Part shown: positions 1-8,771 of the stretch, piece after piece
Layout of the letters: each line of letters opens with the position of its first letter
Numbering within the stretch: the stretch's first letter is position 1
The notes under the pieces: model-generated
What the model saw: the letters and a program-made list of their open reading frames with translations, nothing else
What the model was told of the DNA's origin: nothing
Databases searched by the model: none
Position numbers and translations under genes: made by a program
Origin: Curtobacterium sp. MCLR17_032
GTDB taxonomy: Bacteria; Actinomycetota; Actinomycetes; Actinomycetales; Microbacteriaceae
Direction of reading: 5' to 3'
NCBI RefSeq assembly: GCF_003234795.2
Contig: NZ_CP126268.1
Span: forward strand, 2,170,001-2,234,000
Length of the DNA stretch: 64,000 nucleotides

Positions 1-2
1 AC

Positions 3-2444
3 CTCGACCGGGAGTTCGTGACCGGTGGCCTCGCCGGCACCACGACCGCACCGCTCCGTGACGTGCTCGGCATCCTCCGGGACGCCTACTGTCGGACGGT
101 CGGCATCGAGTACATGCACATCCAGGACCCGGAGCAGCGTCGTTGGGTGCAGGAGCACATCGAGGTCCCCTACTCGAAGCCGTCGAAGGACGAGCAGCTG
201 CGGGTCCTCGGCAAGCTCAACGAGGCCGAGGCGTTCGAGACCTTCCTGCAGACCAAGTACGTCGGACAGAAGCGCTTCTCGCTCGAGGGCGGCGAGTCGA
301 CCATCGCGTTCCTCGACACCCTGATCCAGCACGCCTCGGTCGCCGGCCTCGACGAGGTCGCGATCGGCATGGCCCACCGCGGCCGCCTCAACGTCCTGAC
401 GAACATCGCCGGCAAGACCTACGGGCAGATCTTCCGGGAGTTCGAGGGCACCCAGCTCCCCGGCACGGTGTCCGGGCAGGGCTCCGGCGACGTCAAGTAC
501 CACGTCGGCACCGAGGGCGTCTTCCGCGCCTCGGACGGCTCCCGCATCCCGGTGACGATCGCGGCGAACCCGTCGCACCTCGAAGCCGTCGACGGCGTGC
601 TCGAGGGCATCGTCCGTGCCAAGCAGGACCGGAAGCCCGCCGGCACGTTCGGCACGCTGCCGGTGCTCGTGCACGGTGACGCCGCGATGGCCGGCCAGGG
701 CGTGGTCGTCGAGACCCTGCAGATGTCGCAGCTGCGTGGCTACCGCACCGGTGGCACCGTGCACCTGGTCATCAACAACCAGGTCGGCTTCACCACCCCG
801 CCGGAGTCGGCGCGCACGTCGGTCTACTCGACCGATGTGGCCAAGACGATCCAGGCGCCGGTCTTCCACGTGAACGGCGACGACCCGGAAGCGGTGGCGC
901 GCGTCGCCGACCTGGCGTTCGCGTACCGCGAGGAGTTCCACCGCGACGTCGTCATCGACCTGGTCTGCTACCGCCGACGCGGCCACAACGAGGGCGACGA
1001 CCCCTCGATGACCCAGCCGCTGATGTACAACCTCATCGAGGCGAAGCGCTCCGTCCGCACCCTGTACACCGAGGCCCTCGTCGGCCGTGGTGACATCACG
1101 CAGCAGGAGTACGACGACGCACACCGCGACTTCCAGGACCGCCTGGAGCGCGCGTTCGCCGAGACGCACGAGGCGCAGACCGGCACCATGCCGACCGTCG
1201 TCGGGGACGACTCCGGCGCGGTGAACGGGCTCGAGCGCCCGACCGCCCAGCGCGACGACTCCGAGATCGAGGTGCACGACACCGCGATCTCGCAGGAGCT
1301 CGTCGAACTCATCGGCGACGCGCACAGCAACCCGCCGTCGGGCTTCTCGATCCACCCGAAGCTGCAGCAGCTCCTCACCAAGCGCCGCGAGATGACCCGC
1401 GCCGGTGGGGTCGACTGGGCGATGGCCGAGCTGATGGCGATCGGCTCCGTCCTGGTCGAGGGCAAGCCCGTCCGGCTCGCCGGACAGGACGCCCGACGCG
1501 GCACGTTCGTGCAGCGCCAGGCGGTGTTCCACGACCGGACGAACGGCCAGGAGTGGCTGCCGCTCGCGAACCTCACCGAGGACCAGGCCCGCTTCTTCAT
1601 CTACGACTCGCTGCTCAGCGAGTACGCGGCGATGGCGTTCGAGTACGGCTACTCGGTCGAACGTCCCGAGGCGCTCGTGCTCTGGGAAGCGCAGTTCGGT
1701 GACTTCGCCAACGGCGCCCAGACCGTGATCGACGAGTTCATCTCGTCCGCCGAGCAGAAGTGGGGCCAGCGCTCCGGCCTGGTGCTCCTGCTCCCCCACG
1801 GGTACGAGGGCCAGGGACCGGACCACTCCTCCGGCCGCATCGAGCGGTACCTGCAGCTCTGCGCGCAGGACAACATGGTGGTGGCACGGCCGTCGACCCC
1901 GGCGTCCTACTTCCACCTGCTCCGTCGGCAGGCGTGGGCGAAGCCGCAGAAGCCGCTCGTCGTGTTCTCCCCGAAGGCGATGCTCCGCCTGCGGCAGGCG
2001 ACGAGTGCGGTCGACGACTTCACGACCGGCACCTTCGAAGAGGTCCTGGACGACGACCGTCTGGCAGCCAAGGGCGTCGACCGGGGTTCGGTGCGGCGCG
2101 TCGTCCTGCACTCGGGCAAGATCCACCACGACCTGCGGACCGAGGCGGAGAAGCGCGGCGTCGACGACGTCGCACTCGTCCGGCTCGAGCAGCTCGCGCC
2201 GCTGCCGCTCGACCGGATCCTCGAGGTCCTGGCGAGCTACCCGGAGGCCGAGGTCGTCTTCGCGCAGGAGGAGCCCGAGAACCAGGGCGCCTGGCCGTTC
2301 GTCTGCATGAACCTCTCGCCGCACCTGGACGGCCGCCCGCTGTCCGTCGCGTCCCGCTCAGCGAGCGCGGCCCCGGCGACCGGTTCCTCGAAGCGCAGCG
2401 CGCAGGAGGCCGCCGACGTCATCGACCGGGCATTGAGCGCTTGA
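3..2444 (+). CDS. kgd: 2-oxoglutarate dehydrogenase E1 / decarboxylase (Kgd/OdhA type), 5' end outside window
   Basis: C-terminal 813 residues of the thiamine-diphosphate enzyme that oxidatively decarboxylates 2-oxoglutarate in the TCA cycle. The frame is open from the window edge, so the GTG at 18 is only internal. Visible signatures are the ThDP-binding stretch GDAAMAGQG followed by INNQVGFTT, the HLEAVDGVLEG segment, and a transketolase-like pyrimidine domain from about residue 480 (GQDARRGTFVQRQAVFHD) to a C-terminus with EEPENQGAW. Actinobacterial Kgd/OdhA proteins are about 1,200-1,250 residues and carry an N-terminal E2-like acyltransferase domain. That part would lie upstream, so the multifunctional architecture is inferred from family knowledge, not seen. 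It is followed by a strong hairpin at 2469. Confidence 0.95.
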   Translation, partial: LDREFVTGGLAGTTTAPLRDVLGILRDAYCRTVGIEYMHIQDPEQRRWVQEHIEVPYSKPSKDEQLRVLGKLNEAEAFETFLQTKYVGQKRFSLEGGESTIAFLDTLIQHASVAGLDEVAIGMAHRGRLNVLTNIAGKTYGQIFREFEGTQLPGTVSGQGSGDVKYHVGTEGVFRASDGSRIPVTIAANPSHLEAVDGVLEGIVRAKQDRKPAGTFGTLPVLVHGDAAMAGQGVVVETLQMSQLRGYRTGGTVHLVINNQVGFTTPPESARTSVYSTDVAKTIQAPVFHVNGDDPEAVARVADLAFAYREEFHRDVVIDLVCYRRRGHNEGDDPSMTQPLMYNLIEAKRSVRTLYTEALVGRGDITQQEYDDAHRDFQDRLERAFAETHEAQTGTMPTVVGDDSGAVNGLERPTAQRDDSEIEVHDTAISQELVELIGDAHSNPPSGFSIHPKLQQLLTKRREMTRAGGVDWAMAELMAIGSVLVEGKPVRLAGQDARRGTFVQRQAVFHDRTNGQEWLPLANLTEDQARFFIYDSLLSEYAAMAFEYGYSVERPEALVLWEAQFGDFANGAQTVIDEFISSAEQKWGQRSGLVLLLPHGYEGQGPDHSSGRIERYLQLCAQDNMVVARPSTPASYFHLLRRQAWAKPQKPLVVFSPKAMLRLRQATSAVDDFTTGTFEEVLDDDRLAAKGVDRGSVRRVVLHSGKIHHDLRTEAEKRGVDDVALVRLEQLAPLPLDRILEVLASYPEAEVVFAQEEPENQGAWPFVCMNLSPHLDGRPLSVASRSASAAPATGSSKRSAQEAADVIDRALSA

Positions 2445-2468
2445 GCGCGTCGGTGTAGCCGACCAGGA

Positions 2469-2511
2469 AGCGCCTCGTGCAGCAGTCCGCTGGACTCCCG
2501 CACGAGGCGCT
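2469..2511. terminator. bidirectional hairpin between convergent genes
   Basis: A perfect 12-bp stem (AGCGCCTCGTGC and its complement) closes a loop that itself contains AGTCC/GGACT. It sits 25 nt after the kgd stop and before the 3' end of the opposing acetyltransferase gene, so it can serve both. Confidence 0.75.
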
Positions 2512-2516
2512 CCGAC

Positions 2517-2549
2517 GTTCGCGAGGAATGCAACAGCGTTCGCGAGGAA
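2517..2549. repeat. 12-bp direct repeat pair
   Basis: GTTCGCGAGGAA occurs at 2517-2528 and 2538-2549 with a 9-nt spacer, so the repeat period is 21 bp. It lies just beyond the kgd hairpin and before the 3' end of the acetyltransferase gene. Role unknown. Confidence 0.6.
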
Positions 2550-2557
2550 CGTACAGA

Positions 2558-2995
2558 TCAGACCAACCTCGTGTACCGGACGCCCGCCTCGTGGTACCCG
2601 CGACGCTGGTAGAAGCGGTGCGCGTTGTCCGTCGCCGCAGCGCTGACGGCGGACAGTCGGCGCGCGCCCTGCTCCGCCGCCCACGTCTCGAAGGTGCCGA
2701 GCAGCGCGGAACCGGTGCCGCTCCTCCTGGCCGTCGGGTCGACGACGAGCAGCAGCAGCTGCGCGGTCGGCTCGTCGCTGGCGTAGGTCCACGTGACCTG
2801 CGCGCCGGCGACGGCGATCGGTCGGCCGTCGTCACCGCGGACCACCCAGGTACGGTGTCCGGCCTCGGCGGTGAGGCGATCGAGTCGGGCCTGCATCGCG
2901 GCGGGTTCGACCTGGTGGCCGAGGAGGCGCACCAGGTCGGTCACCGTGGCGACGTCGGGTTCGGTCCAGGTGCTGATCGGCTCGGCGTCGGTCAT
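2558..2995 (-). CDS. GNAT-family N-acetyltransferase
   Basis: 145-residue single-domain GNAT protein. The acetyl-CoA pyrophosphate-binding motif appears as VVDPTARRSGTGSALL at about residues 84-99, and the C-terminal motif is NAHRFYQRRGYHEAG. The substrate cannot be read from the sequence; small GNATs of this kind acetylate amines, antibiotics or protein N-termini. The ATG at 2995 is preceded by TAGGGT with a 6-nt gap and no Shine-Dalgarno, which fits a leaderless message. It is transcribed alone and converges on kgd. Confidence 0.85.
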   Translation of the reverse strand: MTDAEPISTWTEPDVATVTDLVRLLGHQVEPAAMQARLDRLTAEAGHRTWVVRGDDGRPIAVAGAQVTWTYASDEPTAQLLLLVVDPTARRSGTGSALLGTFETWAAEQGARRLSAVSAAATDNAHRFYQRRGYHEAGVRYTRLV

Positions 2996-3007
2996 GTCCG
3001 CACCCTA
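2996..3007 (-). promoter_or_regulatory. leaderless -10 element of the GNAT gene
   Basis: TAGGGT at 3007-3002 (minus strand) lies 6 nt before the ATG. Transcription would start on or next to the start codon. Confidence 0.5.
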
Positions 3008-3057
3008 CCCGTTCGCGGGGCCGTGACCGCCGGTGTGACGGGCCGGCCGGGCCGCAG

Positions 3058-3300
3058 TCAGTGGGTCGACTGCACCGCGCGGAGTCGGGCGAGGACCTCG
3101 TCGCGGAGCTGCTCCGGCGCGGTCTCGCGGCAGGCACGCTTGACGGTCTCCATCAGGACGACACCGACGCGGTGTTCGGTGAGGCAGTCCTCGCAGCCGT
3201 CCATGTGCTCGCGGATGTCCGCGGCGTCCTCGTGTCGGAGCTCGTCGTGCAGGAACTCCTCGAGTTCTGCCTTCGCCTTCGAGCAGTCGCACCCGCTCAT
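3058..3300 (-). CDS. rsrA: anti-sigma factor RsrA, mycothiol-system zinc protein
   Basis: 80-residue zinc anti-sigma factor that holds the partner sigma factor inactive until disulfide stress oxidises its cysteines. The ZAS signature H-x3-C-x2-C is complete (H32, C36, C39), with an extra Cys6 (and Cys4) at the N-terminus equivalent to the fourth metal or redox ligand. Its ATG (3300) overlaps the sigma-factor stop codon in an ATGA junction, so the two are translationally coupled, as in the Streptomyces sigR-rsrA pair. A longer frame running upstream to 3780 is a shadow of the sigma gene. Confidence 0.93.
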   Translation of the reverse strand: MSGCDCSKAKAELEEFLHDELRHEDAADIREHMDGCEDCLTEHRVGVVLMETVKRACRETAPEQLRDEVLARLRAVQSTH

Positions 3301-4211
3301 CGTGCGTCCTTCCGCGTCGTGCGGGTGCCGGCCGTCGTGGCCGCCCGCGTGCCTGCACCTCGGCCTCGTCCGCGCATCGTCGCCGTCGACGCTGCGTCCG
3401 GGACGATGCCGGTCTCTCGTGCGTGTTCCGCCAGGAGCCCCCGCAAGAGCCGGCGTCCACGGTGGAGGCGGCTCATGACCGTCCCCACGGGGGTCTTCAT
3501 GATGTCGGCGATCTCCTGGTACGAGAACCCTTCGACATCGGCGAAGTAGACGGCCATCCGGAAGTCCTCCGGGATGGCCTGGAGCGCGTCCTTCACGGCG
3601 GAGGACGGCAGGTGGTCGATGGCGTCGGCCTCGGCGGAGCGCGCCGAGATCGACTGCGTGACGCTCTCCGCGCCGCCCAGCTGCCAGTCCTCGAGCTCGT
3701 CGATGGTGCCCTGGTACGGGTTCCGCTGGTTCTTGCGGTACGTGTTGATGAACGTGTTCGTGAGGATCCGGTAGAGCCACGCCTTGAGGTTCGTGCCCTG
3801 GCGGAACTGCCGGAAAGCGGCGAACGCCTTCACGAAGGTCTCCTGCACCAGGTCGGAGGCGTCGGCCGGGTTCCGGGTCATCCGCATCGCGGCGCCGTAC
3901 AGCTGGTCCATGAACGGCAGTGCCTGGTCCTCGAACAGCCGTCGCAGCTCGTGCTCGGACACGGTCTTCGCGTCGACGGGCTCCGGTCCGGCGTCGGCGT
4001 CGAGTCCGGCGAGGTCCTCGTCCTCGACGGCGTCGAGCTGGTCCTCGGTCTCGTCGACCAGGTCGTCCGGTGCGTGCTGCGGTTCGTCGGTCGTCATCGC
4101 CCGCCAGTCTAGGCGGACGGTGGTGTCCGGGCCCTGTGGCTCGGCGAGCGTCGTGACGGCCCGAGGCAGCAGTGCTGTGTCGGCCGTTCGTGACGGTGCG
4201 AGTGCGATCAC
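3297..4211 (-). CDS. sigR: ECF sigma factor SigR/SigH, thiol-oxidative stress; two possible start codons
   Basis: Extracytoplasmic-function sigma factor. Region 2 is the stretch [20 protein letters not shown] to [18 protein letters not shown]; region 4 ends in [22 protein letters not shown]. An acidic N-terminus precedes region 2, and a Thr/Arg/Gly-rich tail of about 35 residues follows region 4. Two starts are plausible. The GTG at 4211 has a strong ribosome-binding site (GGGAGGAG) and adds 38 residues. The ATG at 4097 has no such site but lies 8 nt after a TAGACT box. Streptomyces sigR is known to make a short stable form and a long unstable form from two promoters, and the layout here resembles that. 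It is coupled to rsrA by an ATGA overlap. Confidence 0.92.
   Translation of the reverse strand: MIALAPSRTADTALLPRAVTTLAEPQGPDTTVRLDWRAMTTDEPQHAPDDLVDETEDQLDAVEDEDLAGLDADAGPEPVDAKTVSEHELRRLFEDQALPFMDQLYGAAMRMTRNPADASDLVQETFVKAFAAFRQFRQGTNLKAWLYRILTNTFINTYRKNQRNPYQGTIDELEDWQLGGAESVTQSISARSAEADAIDHLPSSAVKDALQAIPEDFRMAVYFADVEGFSYQEIADIMKTPVGTVMSRLHRGRRLLRGLLAEHARETGIVPDAASTATMRGRGRGAGTRAATTAGTRTTRKDAR
4098..4111 (-). promoter_or_regulatory. putative P1 promoter -10 (TAGACT), short SigR form
   Basis: TAGACT at 4111-4106 is followed by 8 nt and then the internal ATG (4097) of sigR. This position would give a leaderless mRNA encoding the short sigma factor. It lies inside the coding part of the long form. 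Confidence 0.5.
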
Positions 4212-4234
4212 CGTGCTCCTCCCGATGGGTTCAG

Positions 4235-4249
4235 TAGTGTTGTGAACCG
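4235..4249 (+). promoter_or_regulatory. leaderless -10 of aroA, overlapping the sigR promoter
   Basis: TAGTGT (4235-4240) lies 9 nt before the aroA ATG, with no ribosome-binding site. It physically overlaps the divergent SigR-type promoter. Confidence 0.45.
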
Positions 4250-4270
4250 ATGGCAGCCACGACGCATTCC
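4245..4270 (-). promoter_or_regulatory. SigR-type autoregulatory promoter (GGAAT-N18-GTT)
   Basis: On the minus strand GGGAAT (GGAAT at 4270-4266) is followed by exactly 18 nt and GTT (4247-4245). This is the published consensus of SigR/SigH-dependent promoters. The expected start of transcription is near 4238, leaving a leader of about 27 nt with GGGAGGAG at 4223-4216 before the GTG at 4211. The element overlaps the first codons of aroA and that gene's own -10 box. Confidence 0.75.
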
Positions 4271-5620
4271 CACCCCTGGTCCGCCCCGGTCGCGCGCGGC
4301 CCGCTGGCCGGCGACGTCGCCCTGCCGGGCTCGAAGTCGCTGACCAACCGGGAGCTGGTGCTCGCCGCCCTGGCCGACGGCCCGTCGACGATCCACCTGC
4401 CGCTGCACTCCCGCGACTCCGCGCTGATGACGGCCGCGCTCCGGCAGCTCGGCGTCGGCATCGACGAGGTCGAGCCGGCCGCCGGGGACCCGGCGAACCC
4501 GTACGGCCCCGACCTGCGGGTGACGCCCGGTCCGATGCACGGCGACGTCCGCGTGGACTGCGGGCTCGCAGGCACCGTGATGCGCTTCCTGCCGCCGCTC
4601 GCCGCCCTGGCCGAGGGACCGGTCACGATCGACGGCGACCCCTACGCGCGGAAGCGCCCGATGGCCGCGATCGTCCAGGCACTCGTCGACCTGGGCGTGC
4701 AGGTCACCGACGACGGCGGCGGCGCGATGCCCTTCAGCTTCGTCGGGACCGGCTCGGTCCGCGGCGGCACGCTCGACATCGACGCCTCGGCATCCTCCCA
4801 GTTCGTCTCCGGCCTGCTGCTCTCCGCACCGCGCTTCACCGAGGGGCTGCACCTCCGGCACACCGGTGAGCGACTGCCGAGCCTGCCGCACATCGCGATG
4901 ACGGTGGAGGTCCTGCGTGCCCGGGGCGTGCAGGTCGACGAACCCGCGGTCGGCGAGTGGGTCGTGCACCCCGGACCGATCCGGCCGCGTGACGTCACGA
5001 TCGAACCGGACCTCTCGAACGCGGCCCCGTTCGCCGTCGCCGCCCTCGTCGCCGGCGGGACGGTGCGGATCCGGACCTGGCCGACCGAGACGACGCAGGT
5101 CGGTGCCGACCTCGAGTCGCTCCTGCCGCTGTGGGGCGCGACCGTGACACGCGACGGTGACGACCTGGTGTTCGACGGCGGCGTCGGGATCCGGGGTGGG
5201 GCCTCCGTCCCGGGGGTGGACCTGGACCTGACACGCGGCGGCGAACTCGCCCCCGCGCTCGTCGCGCTCGCGGCGCTGGCCGACGGCCCGAGCGAGGTCT
5301 CCGGCATCGGGCACCTGCGCGGCCATGAGACAGACCGGCTGGCCGCGCTGGCGGCGGACGTCAACGGCCTGGGAGGCGCGGTGACGGAACGTCCCGAGGG
5401 CCTGCGGATCGACCCGGCGCGGCTCCACGGCGGCGACTGGGCCGCCTACGAGGACCACCGGATGGCCACCGCCGGGGCCGTCATCGGCCTGGTGACCGAG
5501 GGCGTGGCCGTCGACGACATCGGCTCGACCGCGAAGACGCTGCCGCAGTTCCCCGAGCTGTGGGCCGACCTGCTCGCGACGAGCACGGACGCCGACACCA
5601 CCGAGGGGGACCCGGCATGA
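4250..5620 (+). CDS. aroA: 3-phosphoshikimate 1-carboxyvinyltransferase (EPSP synthase)
   Basis: 456-residue enzyme of the shikimate pathway that joins shikimate-3-phosphate and phosphoenolpyruvate. The N-terminal substrate-binding motif reads [18 protein letters not shown], with the conserved Lys29, Ser30 and Arg34. Other family blocks are [25 protein letters not shown] and the C-terminal [14 protein letters not shown]. The motif variants are those of actinobacterial enzymes; I make no claim on glyphosate sensitivity. Its stop overlaps the rsgA start (ATGA at 5617-5620), and it is divergent from sigR. The same sigR-rsrA/aroA/rsgA neighbourhood is common in Micrococcales. Confidence 0.96.
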   Translation: MAATTHSHPWSAPVARGPLAGDVALPGSKSLTNRELVLAALADGPSTIHLPLHSRDSALMTAALRQLGVGIDEVEPAAGDPANPYGPDLRVTPGPMHGDVRVDCGLAGTVMRFLPPLAALAEGPVTIDGDPYARKRPMAAIVQALVDLGVQVTDDGGGAMPFSFVGTGSVRGGTLDIDASASSQFVSGLLLSAPRFTEGLHLRHTGERLPSLPHIAMTVEVLRARGVQVDEPAVGEWVVHPGPIRPRDVTIEPDLSNAAPFAVAALVAGGTVRIRTWPTETTQVGADLESLLPLWGATVTRDGDDLVFDGGVGIRGGASVPGVDLDLTRGGELAPALVALAALADGPSEVSGIGHLRGHETDRLAALAADVNGLGGAVTERPEGLRIDPARLHGGDWAAYEDHRMATAGAVIGLVTEGVAVDDIGSTAKTLPQFPELWADLLATSTDADTTEGDPA

Positions 5621-6669
5621 GCTGGTGGGACGACAACGACGGCGGCGACGAGGACGAGCCGTACGGCCAGTACGACGAGTCCAGCGTCCGCGTGCGCCCG
5701 AACCCGAAGGGCAACCGGCCGCGCACCAAGACCCGCCCCACGTACGACGACGCCCCGACCGGCTGGGTGACGAACGTCGACCGCGGTCGGTTCGGCGTCC
5801 TCGTGACGAACGAGGACGGCGAGCACGTCGTCACCGCCACGAAGGCACGGGAACTCGGCCGGAAGTCCGTCGTGACCGGGGACCACGTGTCGCTCGCCGG
5901 GGACGTCTCGGGCGACGAGGGCTCGCTGGCCCGCATCGTCCGGGTGGCCGAGCGCACCTCGTTGCTCCGACGCAGTGCCGACGACTCGGACGAGGTCGAG
6001 CGCGTCATCGTCGCCAACGCCGACCAGATGCTCATCGTGGTGGCCGCGGCCGACCCGGAGCCCCGGACGCGTCTGATCGACCGGTACCTGGTGGCGGCGT
6101 TCGACGCGGGGCTCGACCCGATCCTCTGCATCACGAAGACCGACCTCGCCGACCCGACACCGTTCCTGGCGCACTTCGCCTGCCTGGACCTGCGCATCGT
6201 GACGAGCCGCTCGGACGACGTCCCGTTCGCGGCCCTGCACGACCTGCTCGACGACAAGGTCACCGTGACGGTCGGGCACTCCGGTGTCGGCAAGTCGACG
6301 CTCGTGAACGCCCTGACCGGGTCGACGCGGGCGATCGGCGTCGTGAACTCGGTGACCGGGCGCGGGCGGCACACGTCGTCGTCCTCGATCGCGCTGCGGG
6401 TGCGGGACGGCGGCTGGATCATCGACACCCCGGGCGTCCGGTCGTTCGGGCTGGGGCACGTGCAGCCGGAGAACGTGTTCCGGGCGTTCGCCTCGCACGC
6501 GGTGACCGTGCAGGACTCCCCCGACGGCATCCCGCTCGACCAGGCGCACGACTGGGAGATCGTCGACCGGGTGCAGAACGGCGAGCTCGGGGCGACGGGT
6601 GTGGAGCGGCTGGACTCGTTCCGGGCGCTGCTCACGGGCATGGGCGCCGAGGACCCCGGGACGGCGTAG
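5617..6669 (+). CDS. rsgA: small ribosomal subunit biogenesis GTPase RsgA
   Basis: 350-residue circularly permuted GTPase acting in late 30S maturation. An acidic, Trp-containing N-terminus precedes the OB-fold (about residues 45-115). The GTPase motifs come in permuted order: G4 TKTD (173-176), G1 GHSGVGKST (220-228), then G3 DTPG (270-273). The C-terminal helical part lacks the Cys-rich zinc motif of the E. coli and Bacillus proteins; no cysteine is visible after the G domain. The start at 5617 was chosen for the ATGA coupling with aroA rather than the longer frame from 5560. Confidence 0.92.
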   Translation: MSWWDDNDGGDEDEPYGQYDESSVRVRPNPKGNRPRTKTRPTYDDAPTGWVTNVDRGRFGVLVTNEDGEHVVTATKARELGRKSVVTGDHVSLAGDVSGDEGSLARIVRVAERTSLLRRSADDSDEVERVIVANADQMLIVVAAADPEPRTRLIDRYLVAAFDAGLDPILCITKTDLADPTPFLAHFACLDLRIVTSRSDDVPFAALHDLLDDKVTVTVGHSGVGKSTLVNALTGSTRAIGVVNSVTGRGRHTSSSSIALRVRDGGWIIDTPGVRSFGLGHVQPENVFRAFASHAVTVQDSPDGIPLDQAHDWEIVDRVQNGELGATGVERLDSFRALLTGMGAEDPGTA

Positions 6670-6720
6670 GCCCGCCGCGTCGCTCGAGCTGCGTCGCTCG
6701 ACTTCGGGCACGGGCGGGCG

Positions 6721-6734
6721 TACGCTGTCCCCTC
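6721..6734 (+). promoter_or_regulatory. leaderless -10 (TACGCT) of the YhgE-like gene
   Basis: TACGCT (6721-6726) is 8 nt before the GTG at 6735, with no ribosome-binding site between. Confidence 0.45.
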
Positions 6735-7880
6735 GTGTCCGAAGTTGCAAAGTACAACTATGCGCCGAGCGCGTCGTCCCCCTCCACCCCTGGCCCGACC
6801 GCCACCCACGGCCACGCTGCCCAGCGCCCGCCGCACCGCGCCCCCGGCGTGCTGCGCCCGCAGGGACTCGCCGGGGTGCTCCGCTCCTTCGGCTCGCACA
6901 TCCTGGTGCCGCTCTTCCTGGCGGTCGGCATGACGCTGGCCTACCTCGGCGCCTTCCACGCCCCCACCCCGCACGACCTGCCCGTCGGCATCGTCGGCAC
7001 GACCCCGGCCACCCAGGTGTTCGCGCAGACCGTGACCGACCAGTCCGACGGCGCCCTCGTCGCCCATGTCGTCGGCAACACGAAGACCGCCGAGCAGCAG
7101 GTCCGCGACCGCGACCTGGCTGCCGTGTACGCCCCGAGCGACTCGGCCGCGACGCTCTACGTCTCGACCGCTGCCAGCGAGACCACCGCCTCGGCCGCAC
7201 AGAAGGTCTTCGTGCCGATCGCCTTCGAGCAGCACCTGCCGTTCCACGTCGTCGACGTCGTCCCGACCGGTGACCAGGACACCACCGGCCAGGGGCTGTT
7301 CTTCCTGCTGGTCGGCCTGAGCGTCGGCGGGTACTCGTCCGCGATCGCCGTCGCCGCGTTCGCCACGCGCCTCCGTCCGGTGTGGACCGCCGTCGTCGGG
7401 CTCGTCACCGCGGGCGTCGTCGCGGGCATCGGCATCGTCGTCGCCGGACCGGTGTACGGCGTGCTGACGACCCACCAGTGGCAGGTCTTCCTGTTCGCGT
7501 GGCTCTACGACGCGGTCATCATCGCACTCGGTGTCGGCCTGCACCCGCTCATCGGCCGGTGGACCACACCGGTGCTCACGATGCTGTTCGTGATGCTCAA
7601 CTTCACGTCCTCGGGCGGGATCTTCCAGCCGGCGTTCCAGCCCGGGTTCTTCGCCGGCCTCAACACGTTCTGGAGCGGCGCCGCCTGGCTGCAGGCCGCG
7701 CAGGACCTGCAGTACTTCCCGGGCGCCTCGCTGGGCCGGAGCGGTCTGGTGCTGGCGCTCTGGCTGGTCGCCGCACTGCTGCTCTGCGTCGTCGTGCACG
7801 GACTCGTCGCCCGCCGGACCCGCATCGCCCGCGAGCGCGCCGTCACGCTGCTCGAGGAGGAAGAGGTCGTGGCGGCCTGA
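6735..7880 (+). CDS. YhgE/Pip-like (DUF3533/ABC-2 type) membrane protein
   Basis: 381-residue integral membrane protein. After a Pro/Ser/His-rich cytoplasmic N-terminus, one membrane helix (about residues 55-75, ending MTLAYLGAFH) leads to an extracellular domain of some 110 residues starting LPVGIVGTTP. Five hydrophobic helices follow, including VGGYSSAIAVAAFATRL and LTMLFVMLNFTSSGGIFQPAF, and the tail is basic then acidic. This topology is that of YhgE/phage-infection-protein and ABC-2 permease relatives, often linked to export of envelope molecules; there is no ATPase partner here. The GTG start was chosen for the leaderless -10 box and because the upstream continuation of the frame is rsgA shadow. 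Confidence 0.8.
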   Translation: MSEVAKYNYAPSASSPSTPGPTATHGHAAQRPPHRAPGVLRPQGLAGVLRSFGSHILVPLFLAVGMTLAYLGAFHAPTPHDLPVGIVGTTPATQVFAQTVTDQSDGALVAHVVGNTKTAEQQVRDRDLAAVYAPSDSAATLYVSTAASETTASAAQKVFVPIAFEQHLPFHVVDVVPTGDQDTTGQGLFFLLVGLSVGGYSSAIAVAAFATRLRPVWTAVVGLVTAGVVAGIGIVVAGPVYGVLTTHQWQVFLFAWLYDAVIIALGVGLHPLIGRWTTPVLTMLFVMLNFTSSGGIFQPAFQPGFFAGLNTFWSGAAWLQAAQDLQYFPGASLGRSGLVLALWLVAALLLCVVVHGLVARRTRIARERAVTLLEEEEVVAA

Positions 7881-7929
7881 GGTCCGCAGCCGGACAGCCA
7901 CCACCCCGCACCCGCGCGCACTCCCCCGC

Positions 7930-7942
7930 TACGCTGGCCCCC
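7930..7942 (+). promoter_or_regulatory. leaderless -10 (TACGCT) of hisN
   Basis: TACGCT (7930-7935), 7 nt before the GTG at 7943; same hexamer and arrangement as the preceding gene. Confidence 0.45.
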
Positions 7943-8728
7943 GTGGACCTCAGCGCCGACCTGGACTTCGCCCGTTCCCTCGCCGACACCGCCGACGCGA
8001 TCAGCCTCGACCGGTTCCGCGCCGCCGACCTGCACGTGTCACGGAAGGCCGACCACACCGCGGTCACCGACGCCGACCAGGCCGTCGAGCGGGCGCTGCG
8101 GGAGCGGCTCACGGCGGAACGCCCGGACGACGCGTTCCTCGGCGAGGAGACCACCGCTGACTCCGGCGCCGACGCGCTGAGCGAGGGGCACCGTCAGTGG
8201 GTCGTCGACCCGATCGACGGCACCGCGAACTACCTGCGAGGCGTCCCGGTGTGGGCGACCCTCATCGCGCTGGCGGTCGACGGCCGTCCGGTCCTCGGCG
8301 TGGTGAGCGCCCCGGCGCTCGGCAAGCGCTGGTGGGCAGCCACCGGCCTCGGCGCGCACTCGCTCGAGGGGCCGCTGCACGTGTCGGGTGTCAGCACGCT
8401 CGAGGACGCCAGCCTCAGCTACAACTCACTGCAGCAGTGGGACGACGACGACCGGCTCGACGCCCTGGTCGCGCTGTCCCGGACGGTCTGGCGCACCCGC
8501 GCCTACGGCGACATGTGGTCCTACATGATGGTCGCCGAGGGGGTCCTCGACGTCGCGGGCGAGCCGGACCTCAAGCCGTGGGACATCGCCGCCCTGGTGC
8601 CGATCGTCGAGGAAGCGGGCGGACGCTTCACCTCGCTCGACGGCGACCCGGGTCCCTGGCACGGCAGCGCGCTGGCGTCGAACGGACTGGTCCACGACGC
8701 GGTCGTCGAGGTCGTCCGCCGCAGCTGA
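7943..8728 (+). CDS. hisN: inositol-monophosphatase family phosphatase, probable histidinol-phosphatase
   Basis: 261-residue Mg-dependent phosphatase. The metal-binding motifs are complete: LGEE at 66-69, WVVDPIDGTANY with Asp89 and Asp92, and the C-terminal LKPWDIAALVPIVEEAGG. In actinobacteria this subfamily supplies the histidinol-phosphate phosphatase step (HisN), and its position after aroA and rsgA matches actinobacterial hisN. A general inositol- or sugar-phosphatase activity cannot be excluded from sequence alone. The GTG start is supported by the upstream TACGCT. Confidence 0.85.
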   Translation: MDLSADLDFARSLADTADAISLDRFRAADLHVSRKADHTAVTDADQAVERALRERLTAERPDDAFLGEETTADSGADALSEGHRQWVVDPIDGTANYLRGVPVWATLIALAVDGRPVLGVVSAPALGKRWWAATGLGAHSLEGPLHVSGVSTLEDASLSYNSLQQWDDDDRLDALVALSRTVWRTRAYGDMWSYMMVAEGVLDVAGEPDLKPWDIAALVPIVEEAGGRFTSLDGDPGPWHGSALASNGLVHDAVVEVVRRS

Positions 8729-8771
8729 CGGGAGCCCCCGCCGCCGACGACCGGACGGGAGGCACGCCCCC

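Noticed and set aside
2477..3478. Plus-strand open frame over the GNAT and rsrA genes
   Set aside because: No domain, Arg/Ser-rich; the minus-strand genes have clear family motifs and coupling.
3301..3780. Longer N-terminus for RsrA
   Set aside because: It is antiparallel-free but out-of-frame shadow of the sigma gene, Arg/Pro-rich, whereas the ATG at 3300 gives the family length and ATGA coupling.
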